DNA of 64,000 bases from Glaciecola sp947496235 (GCF_050306235.1 NZ_JBLWFH010000014.1:1-64000); one strand, 5' to 3'. Numbered from the stretch's first letter, positions 35,609-44,893 are shown. Translations and numbers: made by a program. The notes: generated by a model from the letters alone, not told the origin.

Positions 35609-37801
35609 ATGGCAACTTTTACCCGTTCAAGTAAAATTAATTTGGTATTTACTATTTCTCTGATCTCTTTGTCTTTAATCTCAGCTCGTTTAGCAAATGC
35701 GCAGGAAAGCGAGCAATCTGAGTCCCAAGTAGAAGTGATAGAGGTAAAAGGTAATGCTTCACAGGTAGACCTGACTAAGCGCTTTGCTGGCGAACAAATC
35801 GCTAGAGGTGGCCGAGCTGGTATTTTTGGGAACCTAGACTTTTTAGATAGTCCTTTTGCGGGCACTGCCTACACAGCGGATCTCATTAAACAGCAACAAG
35901 CTCAAAACATTGGTGATGTGCTGTTAAACGATCCCACTGTTCGTGTAACAAAAGGCTTTGGAAATTTCCAAGAAGTCTACATATTGCGCGGCTTTCCGGT
36001 GTATTCCGACGACATTACCTTAAACGGTGCTTTTGGCATTTTGCCAAGGCAATATGTCGCGGCTGAAATGATTGAACGGGTGGAAGTGCTAAGGGGAGCC
36101 AATGCCTTTGTTAATGGCGCAGCACCAGGTGCTAGTGGTGTTGGTGGTAGTATTAACCTAGTACCAAAACGCGCGCCTGTTGGCGGCATTCGAAACGCGA
36201 CTCTTGGCTATGAAGAAAGTAGTATATTTTCAGCCGCCGTAGATTTAGGACAACGCTATGGTGAGAATGACCAGTGGGGAGTACGTTTTAACAGTTTGAC
36301 TCGCGGCGGCGAGAGTATCATTGATGGACAAGAACAAGATTTATCTGTGCTAGCCCTTAATATCGATTATGCTCAAGACAATCTACGTTTTTCAGCCGAT
36401 CTTGGCTATCAAGACAATCATATTGATGCCCCAAGACCTCAAGTAACACCTTTGGGTGATATTCCAAGCGCGCCAGATGCTGATGTTAATTTTGCGCAAC
36501 CATGGACCTTCACTGACGAATCACAAGTTTTTGGTGTTTTGCGCGCCGAATATGACATTTCTGATACCACTAAGACTTGGATCGGTGCCGGCTTTAGAAA
36601 AGGTGAAGAAGAAAACGACCTAGCAAACCCGACAGCGGATGCAAATGGAATTGGCAGTGCTTATAGATTCGCCAATACCAGAGAAGACGAAGTCTATTCT
36701 GTTGATGCAGGTGTCAGTCATGACTATCAACTCTCTGATACCAAAAATACCCTGATAGTGTCAGGCGCTATCATTGATCTTGAGTCTAAAAACGCCTTTG
36801 CTTTTTCAAACTTTGCAGGATTTGCTACTAGCATTTACCAACCAACGGCCATTACGCCGCCTGCCACTGACTTTTTTGTTGGTGGCGACTTAGCGAGTCC
36901 CTTAGTAACTGAAAAAGTACGTAACCAAAGTGTTGCTATTGCCAATACCACAGCATGGCAAGATGAAACGGTTTTGACCACCATAGGCGTGCGCTATCAA
37001 AGTATAGATACGCAGTCGTTCAATGCTGCTGGCGGCGACCTGTCAGGTAGTTACGACGACAGTAAATTCACACCAGTAGTTGGCATAGTTGTAAAACCAT
37101 CAGACCAGTTTTCCATTTATGCGAATTACGCGGAAAGTTTAACCCCAGGCGCATCTGCACCTGACACTGCCAATGGTTTACCAGTGGTAAATGCGGGTGA
37201 GGTACTAGCACCTTTTACCGGAGAGCAATACGAAATAGGCTTTAAATATGACGGTGGCAACATAGGTAGCACAGCTAGTGTATTTAATCTCAATCGTCCT
37301 AATTCTGTGATTGAAAATCAAATCTTTAGTGATGGCGGTGAGCAACAAAGTCAAGGCGTTGAGTTTAGCGTTTTTGGTCAGCCAACTCAGAATTCGAGAT
37401 TGATTGCTGGGGGGACTTATGTAGTCGCGGAACTCGCCAATACTCAGTCTGGAATAGATGAAGGCAACACCCCAATTGGTATTCCAGAGCTTCAAACTAA
37501 TATCAACTTTGAATACGATGTCACTGATATTGAAGGCTTAACCTTGGACGCTCGGTGGATATACACCTCAGAGCAATATACCAATACCGCCAATACCATT
37601 GAACTAGATGACTGGAATAGATTCGATCTTGGTGCCAGATACAGCTTTATTTGGGCTGATACCATTGTGGATATTAGAGGACGAATTAACAACCTCACAG
37701 ACAAAGCCTATTGGGCTTCGACCGGCGGATATCCGGGAGCCAACTATTTGATTTTGGGTGAGCCAAGAACTTTGTCTTTATCGGTTAGTTTTGATTTTTA
37801 G
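35609..37801 (+). CDS. TonB-dependent siderophore receptor
   Basis: A 730-residue outer-membrane receptor. After the signal peptide (1-30, ending LANAQ) comes a TonB box-like stretch (VEVIEVKG), a plug domain (NIGDVLLNDPTVRV, YILRGFPVYSDDITLNG, IERVEVLRGANAFVNG, GGSINLVPKRA) and a 22-strand beta-barrel ending in LSLSVSFDF, with the terminal Phe needed for assembly. The plug is of the ferrichrome/catecholate siderophore type. A GGAG site precedes the ATG and a Fur box lies upstream. It is followed by PepSY and small membrane genes with gaps of 3 and 10 bp, forming an iron-uptake operon. Confidence 0.93.
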   Translation: MATFTRSSKINLVFTISLISLSLISARLANAQESEQSESQVEVIEVKGNASQVDLTKRFAGEQIARGGRAGIFGNLDFLDSPFAGTAYTADLIKQQQAQNIGDVLLNDPTVRVTKGFGNFQEVYILRGFPVYSDDITLNGAFGILPRQYVAAEMIERVEVLRGANAFVNGAAPGASGVGGSINLVPKRAPVGGIRNATLGYEESSIFSAAVDLGQRYGENDQWGVRFNSLTRGGESIIDGQEQDLSVLALNIDYAQDNLRFSADLGYQDNHIDAPRPQVTPLGDIPSAPDADVNFAQPWTFTDESQVFGVLRAEYDISDTTKTWIGAGFRKGEEENDLANPTADANGIGSAYRFANTREDEVYSVDAGVSHDYQLSDTKNTLIVSGAIIDLESKNAFAFSNFAGFATSIYQPTAITPPATDFFVGGDLASPLVTEKVRNQSVAIANTTAWQDETVLTTIGVRYQSIDTQSFNAAGGDLSGSYDDSKFTPVVGIVVKPSDQFSIYANYAESLTPGASAPDTANGLPVVNAGEVLAPFTGEQYEIGFKYDGGNIGSTASVFNLNRPNSVIENQIFSDGGEQQSQGVEFSVFGQPTQNSRLIAGGTYVVAELANTQSGIDEGNTPIGIPELQTNINFEYDVTDIEGLTLDARWIYTSEQYTNTANTIELDDWNRFDLGARYSFIWADTIVDIRGRINNLTDKAYWASTGGYPGANYLILGEPRTLSLSVSFDF

Positions 37802-37804
37802 CCT

Positions 37805-38893
37805 ATGCAAGCAGTCACCTTTAAACGTTGGGAATGGACCCATAAATGGACCAGTTTAATCTGCACAGTGTTTTTGTTAATGCTGTGTATTACTGGCTTG
37901 CCGTTAATTTTTCATGATGAAATTGATGCAACTTTAAACCCAGCGGTTTGGGAACCCAAACATCCTGATGGTCCTTATCTTTCTTATGATCAGATTATGA
38001 CTATTGGCTTAGCTCAAAGACCTAATGAAGTGCCGATTTACATGAGCTTTGATACCGATAGACCTGTGGTCAATATTACCTCAGGGCCAACAGGCGACGC
38101 CGACGCTACTGACATGCACTTCGCTTCTTATGATCTCACCAGCGGCGAGTTAGTCCCACCGGCAGATGTGGGGGAATCTGTGATGGAATTTATTCTGCAA
38201 TTGCATACTGACATGTTTTTAGGTTTGCCTGGTATGTTGTTTTTGGGCTTTATGGGCTTTTTATTTGTGTTGGCGACTGTAAGCGGTGTGGTGGTGTATC
38301 GCCAATATATGCGAAATCTAGCGTTTGGAACCGTCCGAAAACAGAAAAATCGACGGCTAAAATGGCTAGATCAGCATAACCTATTAGGCATCACCACCCT
38401 TGCATGGGTACTGGTAGTAGGATTAACAGGCGTAATCAATACCTTAGAAAAACCCATTTTGGATACTTGGCGATCGCAGAATTTGCAGCATTTATTGAGC
38501 GAGTATCAAACCCAGAATAGCACTATTGCCACCGCAAATGCCTCTATTGATCAAGCCATTCTTGCAGCTAAACAAGCCTTGCCAAATATGCAATTACAGT
38601 TTGTAGCCTTTCCTGGCAGCGACTTTTCAACCAACGAACATTATGCGATTTTTATGCATGGGGATTCTCCACTCACCAAGGAACTTATTACGCCATTACT
38701 AGTGAAAGCGTCTAATGGAGAAATTGTTGGAGTAAGTGAAATGCCTTGGTACGCAAATGCCTTGTCCCTTTCTCGTCCGTTGCACTTTGGCGATTATGGT
38801 GGTTTAGGATTGAAAGTGCTTTGGTTTATTCTCACCTTATTTACGCTTTGGGTACTAGTCACAGGCTTGTATTTATGGTGGAAAAAACGATGA
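37805..38893 (+). CDS. PepSY-associated TM helix protein (ferri-siderophore reductase type)
   Basis: A 362-residue inner-membrane protein with four membrane helices: WTSLICTVFLLMLCITGLPLIF near the N-terminus, LPGMLFLGFMGFLFVLATVSGVVVY, LLGITTLAWVLVVGLTGVI and VLWFILTLFTLWVLVTGLYLWW at the C-terminus, with PepSY-like periplasmic loops. Histidines near the membrane (HKW, LHTDMFLG, DQHN, LHFGDYG) fit haem binding. Homologues next to TonB receptors reduce siderophore-bound iron. It starts 3 bp after the receptor stop and so shares the Fur-controlled transcript. Confidence 0.9.
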   Translation: MQAVTFKRWEWTHKWTSLICTVFLLMLCITGLPLIFHDEIDATLNPAVWEPKHPDGPYLSYDQIMTIGLAQRPNEVPIYMSFDTDRPVVNITSGPTGDADATDMHFASYDLTSGELVPPADVGESVMEFILQLHTDMFLGLPGMLFLGFMGFLFVLATVSGVVVYRQYMRNLAFGTVRKQKNRRLKWLDQHNLLGITTLAWVLVVGLTGVINTLEKPILDTWRSQNLQHLLSEYQTQNSTIATANASIDQAILAAKQALPNMQLQFVAFPGSDFSTNEHYAIFMHGDSPLTKELITPLLVKASNGEIVGVSEMPWYANALSLSRPLHFGDYGGLGLKVLWFILTLFTLWVLVTGLYLWWKKR

Positions 38894-38903
38894 AGGAAAA
38901 CCT

Positions 38904-39101
38904 GTGACAACAATATCCAAAGCCAATCGAGCCTTGAGCAAATGGCAAATATTTAAATGGCCCAGCATATTATTTGTGCTGTCCTTTTTTGGGTTAATTT
39001 TAGCGTTGTTGGTGGACGGCGCTGCCGACTGGTTTGCAGTGGCAGCGATTGCTGTATCAGTGATAGTGCCTGTGAAGTTTCTGATTCGCCGAGAGAGTTA
39101 G
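38904..39101 (+). CDS. Small membrane protein of the iron-uptake operon
   Basis: A 65-residue protein with two predicted membrane helices (WPSILFVLSFFGLILALLV and WFAVAAIAVSVIVPVKFLI). The start is a GTG preceded by an AAGGAA site. It begins 10 bp after the PepSY gene and is the last gene of the TonB receptor operon. Small proteins of this kind often follow PepSY reductases; its role is unknown. Confidence 0.75.
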   Translation: MTTISKANRALSKWQIFKWPSILFVLSFFGLILALLVDGAADWFAVAAIAVSVIVPVKFLIRRES

Positions 39102-39116
39102 GCTCCTCAAATTGTT

Positions 39117-39773
39117 TTAAGCGTTCTCAATATGCGAAATGGCTTGCTCAACCTGAGTATCACCATTGGTTAACTCTAAAATTTTTCGGCGAATGTGAGG
39201 TTTTTCAACAAGTGCGGCCAACACATTAGCAACATTGCCCCGATTTACCTTGCCGTAAGAAATGGCATAGTCGAGTGTAACCTTATTGTCGGCTTCTTCA
39301 TCTAAAAGGGTACCAGGTCTTAATATTACCCAGTCTAAGGATGTGTTAACTAAAGCTACATCGGCCTGTTTTTTAACTTGCATGTAATACTCGAAACCTT
39401 CCCCTAAATCCTGATTTCTGCCAGATTCAGGAAACGCCGATACTAGATAGAATCTTTTGATGCCAAGCTCTTCAGCGAGCTTTGCTAAAATAGCAGGCGT
39501 CTTACCGTCAATCTTGCAAGTACGATCTTTACCACTACCTGCAGCCCCCGCGGAAAATACAATAATGTTATGGCCAGCCAACATCTTTTTGTAATCTTGT
39601 TCTTCAAGTTCCATCATGTCACCCTGAACTGGCGTTGCACCTTGTTGTGCAAGTTCTTCGGCTTGTTCTGGTTTTCGATGTAAAGCAGTAACCTCATGCC
39701 CCTGTCTGATCAATTGAGGCAGAAGCCTGTGACCTACACCACCTGTTGCTCCAATAAAAAATATACGGCTCAT
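39117..39773 (-). CDS. NAD(P)-binding atypical short-chain reductase/epimerase-like protein
   Basis: A 218-residue Rossmann-fold protein with GATGGVGHRLLPQL at the N-terminus binding NAD(P), then VTALHRKPEQ and VQGDMME, and FYLVSAF and LRPGTLLDEE later. It belongs to the NAD(P)H-binding (NmrA/YwnB-like atypical SDR) group, where the catalytic Tyr-Lys pair is often absent and roles are redox sensing or flavin/quinone-type reduction. Start ATG at 39773 is chosen for its AAGGAG site. It converges on the iron-uptake operon. Confidence 0.87.
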   Translation of the reverse strand: MSRIFFIGATGGVGHRLLPQLIRQGHEVTALHRKPEQAEELAQQGATPVQGDMMELEEQDYKKMLAGHNIIVFSAGAAGSGKDRTCKIDGKTPAILAKLAEELGIKRFYLVSAFPESGRNQDLGEGFEYYMQVKKQADVALVNTSLDWVILRPGTLLDEEADNKVTLDYAISYGKVNRGNVANVLAALVEKPHIRRKILELTNGDTQVEQAISHIENA

Positions 39774-39986
39774 AAAATCTCCTTGATTGTTACAATTATT
39801 TATAACCTTGGGATTATTACGGCTCATTTCTACCTGCGGTCACAGGTTTAATATTAATAGGCAATAAATTCAGAGTAATTCCTCACAGCTTAGCTAAAGT
39901 ATTCCATTTAGCGCTTGTGTTCCCCCTGATATTTGGTAATTTAGATTTGTCGTTTTTTTAATCCATTCACACAAAGGACTGTCAGC

Positions 39987-41018
39987 ATGGAGAAGATCTC
40001 TAGCCTGTTTGTGGCAATTTTACTTGTAATTTCATCAACCGCTTTCGCCTCTTTCGAGCAGTTTAGTTCAGATGTTAGAGATTCCTTTGATAAAGATGCA
40101 TTAGAAGCTGTTGAACTTATTCATAACGCAGAGAACAAAGGTAAATTCCAAAAGGAAATGATGGCAATGGCGGATACTATCTGCGAGTCATCTGCAGACA
40201 TCATTAAAAATGAAGAAAATTTATTAGCCTTAACCGAACAGCAGCAAAAACAATTCCTTAAGTGCCGAATATATCGATATGCCAGTGGTTCAATATATAC
40301 TTTTGGCTCAAACAGCGCGAGAAAAGCGGTTGATGTTCAATTACTCAAGCAAATAGTGAGTAAAGAAGTGACCAATACACTTAACAAGCAAGCGCGATTA
40401 CTTACTCAAAATGCAATGATAGTCGAGCGAGAAAAAGCCCAACAAGAAGCCGCTAATGAAATAAGCCAAATGTCATTTGAAGAATTTCTGTGGTTAAAGG
40501 AGAAAGATTTTGTCGAACAAGTGGATTCAAAAACTGCTCAAAAAGGTAGATTCGCTGCTTTTCATAACGCATTTAAAACAAGAGAAAACGAAATAAAGAC
40601 CCACCTTGAAACCCAAATTGGCTATGAAAAGCTGGGTGAATATCGGGAACAAAAGTGTAGCCAATCTTCTGCTAATCAACACGACAAAATCTGTAATTTC
40701 ATTAAAAAAATGGATAATGACCACCAATATGCAATGGTCAGCAAAACTGTAAAAGATCTGGATGACAAAGCTTACTTTGAATATTTTACGGAGTGTACTA
40801 AAGGCTACAATAATGCGATCAAGTGTCTTTTTTACGGTCACAACAAATCAGGTACCAAAATAAGAGCTAAGAAATTGCAACAACAATTAATTGACAACAC
40901 AACTTCACTGGCTGAACTAGAGCAAATTGAATCTCAATATTGTGGTGAAAATAGAGATTTATGTGATATTTATAGAAAAGCAAAGCGTGTAATCAAAATG
41001 AAAGAAAAAGGGAGATAG
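39987..41018 (+). CDS. Exported helical protein of unknown function
   Basis: A 343-residue protein with a signal peptide (1-21, ending SAFAS) followed by a highly charged, almost wholly helical sequence with several cysteines (including NQHDKIC, FTECTKGYNNAIKC and QYCGENRDLC) that could form periplasmic disulfides. I recognise no family. Lys-rich C-terminus. It has its own upstream region with AAAGGA before the ATG and lies 70 bp upstream of a small membrane gene, possibly one transcript. Confidence 0.65.
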   Translation: MEKISSLFVAILLVISSTAFASFEQFSSDVRDSFDKDALEAVELIHNAENKGKFQKEMMAMADTICESSADIIKNEENLLALTEQQQKQFLKCRIYRYASGSIYTFGSNSARKAVDVQLLKQIVSKEVTNTLNKQARLLTQNAMIVEREKAQQEAANEISQMSFEEFLWLKEKDFVEQVDSKTAQKGRFAAFHNAFKTRENEIKTHLETQIGYEKLGEYREQKCSQSSANQHDKICNFIKKMDNDHQYAMVSKTVKDLDDKAYFEYFTECTKGYNNAIKCLFYGHNKSGTKIRAKKLQQQLIDNTTSLAELEQIESQYCGENRDLCDIYRKAKRVIKMKEKGR

Positions 41019-41088
41019 GATTTGAGCGCGCTGAATTGTGCCATGCACAAGAATGACAAAATTGTTAGCTTTTTGGAAATAGGTCACT

Positions 41089-41400
41089 GTGAGTAGAGAA
41101 TCAATAGAAGTTTTTAGAGCACTAAAAGAAGAAAATATGAAATACTGGATCGCAATTTTAGTCTCACCAATAATGGGGCTTTTTGCTATAGGAGTGACGT
41201 TGGCAAGTACGCTCGGTTTGATTTTGGGGTTCTTCTATTTAGCAATATTTGTCCAATCAATACGTGGCGTAATGTACACTGCCCGAATGAAAAAAAAGCT
41301 CCAGCAAAATCCATCTAAGTTTAAAAGAAGCGATGTTCGGAAAGGCCCGGTTATTATGGGTATTCCCGGAATCTATTGGTTTGTTAGCCTTACCCGTTAA
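41089..41400 (+). CDS. Small membrane protein of unknown function
   Basis: A 103-residue protein with two hydrophobic segments (YWIAILVSPIMGLFAIGVTL and STLGLILGFFYLAIFV) and a basic C-terminal third (MKKKLQQNPSKFKRSDVRK). The start is uncertain: GTG at 41089, or ATG at 41137 just before the first membrane segment. No family was recognised. Confidence 0.5.
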   Translation: MSRESIEVFRALKEENMKYWIAILVSPIMGLFAIGVTLASTLGLILGFFYLAIFVQSIRGVMYTARMKKKLQQNPSKFKRSDVRKGPVIMGIPGIYWFVSLTR

Positions 41401-41623
41401 TAATCTTCTTAATGACGACCCTATTGTTTTGCAAAACCCAAGTCACAATAATGTTGAAGAAGTACACCCTACATTTGGACCTGAGTTTATTGCACAAAAG
41501 CAGAGAATACGTGAGATGCTAGTGCGTTTTGTTTCAGAAAATGACCCTATACGGCAGGCTCTTTTGGAGATCTATGTGTCTGTAAGCTTGAACACACCGC
41601 ATAACGACTTCGACAATCATTAA
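41333..41623 (+). CDS. Possible small cytoplasmic protein overlapping the previous gene
   Basis: A 96-residue frame overlapping the 3' end of the preceding gene by 68 bp in another frame. The unique part (GPEFIAQKQRIREMLVRFVSENDPIRQALLEIYVS) has a natural amphipathic, helical composition, which is why it is kept. An AGAAG site is near the ATG. The overlap is unusually long, so the true start may be further in, or the frame may be spurious. Confidence 0.3.
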   Translation: MFGKARLLWVFPESIGLLALPVNNLLNDDPIVLQNPSHNNVEEVHPTFGPEFIAQKQRIREMLVRFVSENDPIRQALLEIYVSVSLNTPHNDFDNH

Positions 41624-41751
41624 GAATCTTATCGCGGTCTTAAATTACAGTTGTTTCAGTTTTCGGATGTGTAGGTTCTTTGAGTAATTTCACCTATTTT
41701 TTACTTTAATCCCTGCATAATAAGCCGGTATTTATAAATTCAGGAAGTTTT

Positions 41752-42747
41752 ATGTTGTTGTCTACCTTGTTTGTCGTGCAGTTTTTAAGCTCAAATTCGG
41801 TTGATATTTCCGAGGTAATTCAAGACACTCAAATCAATATCGAGCGTTTTTACGTTGAACAACGAAGTATTGAAACTATTAATCAAAGTCTCTCCGCACC
41901 ACAACTTTTGCAACAACTGGATCAAGCTGAAACGCCTGATCAATTGGCAAAAAACTTAACTCAGCATCTACAAAAATTTGATGCCCATTTCACTGTACAA
42001 TATCAATCCGAATCGACATCTGCCCTTGAGGTAAAAGAAAGCTGGTTTTCCAAGCTTGCACGAAAAAATTATGGCTTTTCCAAGGTAGAGGTTTTAGAAG
42101 GAAATGTTGGTTTATTGGTCTTTTGGGGTTTTGCAGACCTCAACCAAGCAGTAAAGGATAAAATATCCGCAGTAATGAGCTTATTATTAGATGTTGATGC
42201 GTTGATTATTGATCTGCGCGCCAACGGCGGTGGTAGTGGCGAAACGGTACAGTGGCTAAGTAGTTACTTTGTAGATGGTAAAGTGCACCTGAATAGCTTT
42301 TACACCAGATACAATGACTCAGAACAGACGTTTTGGACTCATCCTCAGATCAATTACGACCATCTAGAGCAAATTCCCTTGTACATCTTAACTAGCGATC
42401 AAACATTCTCTGCCGCTGAAGAGTTTACTTATAATTTCAAACATCTTGGTCGAGCAGTCATTGTTGGTGAGCCAAGCAAGGGCGGCGCTAACCCTTGGCG
42501 TTGGTTTAACCTGACGCAGGGATTTCGCTTAGGCATACCAACCACAAAGGCCATCAATCCGATCACTCAGGGAAATTGGGAAAGCAAGGGCGTTCAACCA
42601 AACATTGTTATCAGCGCTGATAATGCCCTAGACTTAGCTTATAAGCACGCCTTAGAAAGCTTACTTGAAAATGCAGACAACGGATACAGACGTCAAGAGA
42701 TTGAGCAACAATTACAGCGAATGAAAACTAACTCGACAAAAGATTGA
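41752..42747 (+). CDS. S41 family peptidase-like protein
   Basis: A 331-residue exported protein. After an N-terminal hydrophobic stretch and a helical region (about 20-90) comes the tail-specific protease/IRBP-like domain: LIIDLRANGGGSGETVQWL, the nucleophile region SDQTFSAAEEFTYNFKHLGRAVIVGE (split here: TFSAAEEF then GRAVIVGE), and ATPG-like GVQPNI near the end. There is no PDZ domain, as in the short S41 subgroup. A CAGGAAG site precedes the ATG. It converges on the AgmX gene. Confidence 0.85.
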   Translation: MLLSTLFVVQFLSSNSVDISEVIQDTQINIERFYVEQRSIETINQSLSAPQLLQQLDQAETPDQLAKNLTQHLQKFDAHFTVQYQSESTSALEVKESWFSKLARKNYGFSKVEVLEGNVGLLVFWGFADLNQAVKDKISAVMSLLLDVDALIIDLRANGGGSGETVQWLSSYFVDGKVHLNSFYTRYNDSEQTFWTHPQINYDHLEQIPLYILTSDQTFSAAEEFTYNFKHLGRAVIVGEPSKGGANPWRWFNLTQGFRLGIPTTKAINPITQGNWESKGVQPNIVISADNALDLAYKHALESLLENADNGYRRQEIEQQLQRMKTNSTKD

Positions 42748-42784
42748 GCATTTTGCTGGCTAGTCTTTTGGTAATGCAAATTAA

Positions 42785-42808
42785 CATTGGCCCATTATCG
42801 AGCCAATG
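42785..42808. terminator. Hairpin between convergent S41 peptidase and AgmX genes
   Basis: CATTGGC (42785-42791) pairs with GCCAATG (42802-42808) over 10 nt. It lies 8 bp beyond the AgmX stop on the minus strand; the following sequence is only moderately T-rich. Confidence 0.5.
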
Positions 42809-42815
42809 GTAATGG

Positions 42816-43808
42816 TTAATAAGGCAAGAAGTTGTAGGCGTATTCCAGTTCGGTGCGAGTGACATTGGCAGAACCAAATTGAATTGCGCGTATGCGGCTT
42901 ATTAAGCGTTCAACTAACTCTGGCGAACCTAACTCGTCATCAACTAACTCAACTGACGATAAAGTACCGTCAGGCTCAATAATGAGTTTTACTGTTAGCT
43001 TACCCTCGATCGTGGGGTCGTTGCGTAGCGCTCGACGATACAGTGAGTAGACTGCGCCTTTGTTGGCATCTAAGGTTTGTCGAATCTGATCAAGATCGCG
43101 ACTGCCCACTACCTGACTTTGCTCTTCAATACGTTTTGTTGCTAGCGCTGCTTCACCTTCAGAGGCGGCTTGGAATTCAGTATTGCGACGCCCTTCTAAT
43201 TGACCTGCGGCACCAACATCAGTTGAAAATTCACTGTTCTGCAAGCCGTTACTGGCAGCTAAGTTAGGAGCACCAATAGTGTTACGAGCTGTTTCTTCGG
43301 CTTGCCCGCCACCTTGGGTTTGTTGCGTATTGGCCAAGTTCTGCAGTTGTTGGGTATTGCGCATACTAGCTAAGGTGTCTGAAAACGCTAATACACCTTT
43401 GGACTTAGCATTGTTTCTTGCTTGCTCAACTTTGTCTTCTTCGGTTATTTCTGGTTCCTCTTCAGGCACAGGAATTGGCGGCTGATCTACCTCTGGCACT
43501 GGTTCTTCTATAGGCTCTATTTCAGGCTCAGGCTCTGGTTCTTCGATAATCTCGGGTTCAGGTTCTGGCTCAGGTTCCACTTGTGGCGGTGGCGGCGGTG
43601 GTTCTTCCGCTTGAATGATTCGTGCTAATTGCGGTGGTAATTGTTCTTTCTCTTCTCGTGGAATTTCAGGTAACTCCACGTTAATCACGTAATAGGCAAA
43701 CGCCAAAGTTAAAACTAATAAAACGATGGATATAGCGCCAAACTTTTTGTTTTCTTGATTCGCACTTTTCCAAGGAAGTTGGCTATCAAAGTATACGGAG
43801 GTTGTCAT
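42816..43808 (-). CDS. AgmX/PglI C-terminal domain protein (TonB-like energy transducer)
   Basis: A 330-residue inner-membrane protein spanning the periplasm. In order: cytoplasmic N-terminus, one membrane helix (about 24-43, GAISIVLLVLTLAFAYYVI), a long Pro/Glu-rich spacer (about 50-125, repeated EPEP and PPPPP), a low-complexity Gln/Asn/Ala region, and a C-terminal AgmX/PglI domain (LDANKGAVYSLYRRALRNDP, then GKLTVKLIIEPDGTLSSVEL). This is the layout of TonB. It overlaps the second ExbD gene by 4 bp (ATGA) and is the last gene of the 15-gene run, so it should transmit proton-motive force from ExbB/ExbD to an outer-membrane or periplasmic partner in the same operon. The partner is unknown. 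Confidence 0.87.
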   Translation of the reverse strand: MTTSVYFDSQLPWKSANQENKKFGAISIVLLVLTLAFAYYVINVELPEIPREEKEQLPPQLARIIQAEEPPPPPPQVEPEPEPEPEIIEEPEPEPEIEPIEEPVPEVDQPPIPVPEEEPEITEEDKVEQARNNAKSKGVLAFSDTLASMRNTQQLQNLANTQQTQGGGQAEETARNTIGAPNLAASNGLQNSEFSTDVGAAGQLEGRRNTEFQAASEGEAALATKRIEEQSQVVGSRDLDQIRQTLDANKGAVYSLYRRALRNDPTIEGKLTVKLIIEPDGTLSSVELVDDELGSPELVERLISRIRAIQFGSANVTRTELEYAYNFLPY

Positions 43809-44332
43809 TTGCTACCTCCAGAACTCAGCGCAGATCCGGTATCGGTCTTATTTTCTACTGCCAACGCTAAATTGGTATAACCGGTAGAAGCACAAGCCTG
43901 CATAATTTGTTTCAGCACTGAATAAGTGACTGAACTATCACCCATGATGGTGATCGACTGTGCTTGCTTTTCTTCGTCTGTTAAATTGGTGCGACGAGAA
44001 GTATGATGATCAAGCTCAGCTTTTAAGCTTTCAATTGCAGTTTTATCAGCAAGGCTCAATAATTCTGTTGTTGTGATAGGTTGCCCTTGCAACAATACAG
44101 TGTCTTTGGTCACCAAAATCAATAAGGTTTCTTTGGCTGGTGTATCTGCGGTAGAAACAGGCAAGCTAACATCATCATCTGATTGCAACACCTGCACATC
44201 TGACGCATTCAGCATCAAAAAGAACACCAGAATAGTGAAGATATCCATCAATGAAACCAAGCTTAATTTTGACTTTGCTTGATTGCGTTTATGGTGTCTT
44301 TCCATTCGTTTCGCGCGCATCGACTTTTTCAT
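43805..44332 (-). CDS. ExbD/TolR family protein 2 (with canonical Asp)
   Basis: A 175-residue biopolymer transport protein with a very basic N-terminus, a single membrane helix beginning SLMDIFTILVFFLML, and a periplasmic domain. The Asp in SLMD (residue 30) is at the position of the proton-carrying Asp25 of ExbD. It starts 3 bp after the first ExbD gene and overlaps the AgmX gene. ExbB pentamers normally hold an ExbD dimer; having two different ExbD genes suggests a heterodimer. Confidence 0.9.
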   Translation of the reverse strand: MKKSMRAKRMERHHKRNQAKSKLSLVSLMDIFTILVFFLMLNASDVQVLQSDDDVSLPVSTADTPAKETLLILVTKDTVLLQGQPITTTELLSLADKTAIESLKAELDHHTSRRTNLTDEEKQAQSITIMGDSSVTYSVLKQIMQACASTGYTNLALAVENKTDTGSALSSGGSK

Positions 44333-44335
44333 AGC

Positions 44336-44893
44336 TTACTCCGATGTGGGCGTGGTGTTTGCGGCTGATACGGGTGCATCAGCCAGTGAAACTTCGGGGA
44401 ATAACTCAGCATCTACAACTGAATTGATCAATACATCTTCATAAGAACGGGTATGGTCTATCAAGCTAACAATGGTTTGATAATCAGCATCTGGTGGTAA
44501 TAACAAGGTAATATTCTTTTTATCCACCCCTTTGCTTAACAGGCTTTGTTTCACTTGCTTTAACACTTGCTGCATGGTTTCAAAGTCATAAGTTGTCACT
44601 TCCAGACCTTCAACTTCAACTGTGATGTTAGGAATAGATTGCACTAAATAACCTTGAGGAAAAAATACGTCTAACCCATTGGCTGTTACTTCAAGTTCTA
44701 ACTGCTCTTTTTTGATATCTTCCGCACTGGCCTCGCCACTTAGTCCTGGCAAGGTTAACTCAACCACGGTAATGCGTGAAAACACCATCATCATTAGCAG
44801 TACTGGTACCAAAACAATCATGAGATTCATGAAAGAGGTAATGTCCAGTTCGGCTTCCTCTTTGGGTGCGCGTTTTAGTCCTCGAAGTCTCAT
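44336..44893 (-). CDS. ExbD/TolR family protein 1 (Asn in place of the proton-carrying Asp)
   Basis: A 185-residue protein with an N-terminal cytoplasmic tail, one membrane helix (DITSFMNLMIVLVPVLLMMM) and a periplasmic domain with a TolR-like layout. Where ExbD and TolR have a membrane Asp (LID), this protein has FMN, so the helix probably does not carry protons itself. It lies 11 bp after ExbB and 3 bp before the second ExbD gene. It may form a heterodimer with the second ExbD, which keeps the Asp. Confidence 0.88.
   Translation of the reverse strand: MRLRGLKRAPKEEAELDITSFMNLMIVLVPVLLMMMVFSRITVVELTLPGLSGEASAEDIKKEQLELEVTANGLDVFFPQGYLVQSIPNITVEVEGLEVTTYDFETMQQVLKQVKQSLLSKGVDKKNITLLLPPDADYQTIVSLIDHTRSYEDVLINSVVDAELFPEVSLADAPVSAANTTPTSE

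Noticed and set aside
43480..43620. Nucleotide repeat in the AgmX gene
   Set aside because: Reflects the Pro/Glu-rich periplasmic spacer usual in TonB-like proteins, not a DNA repeat element.
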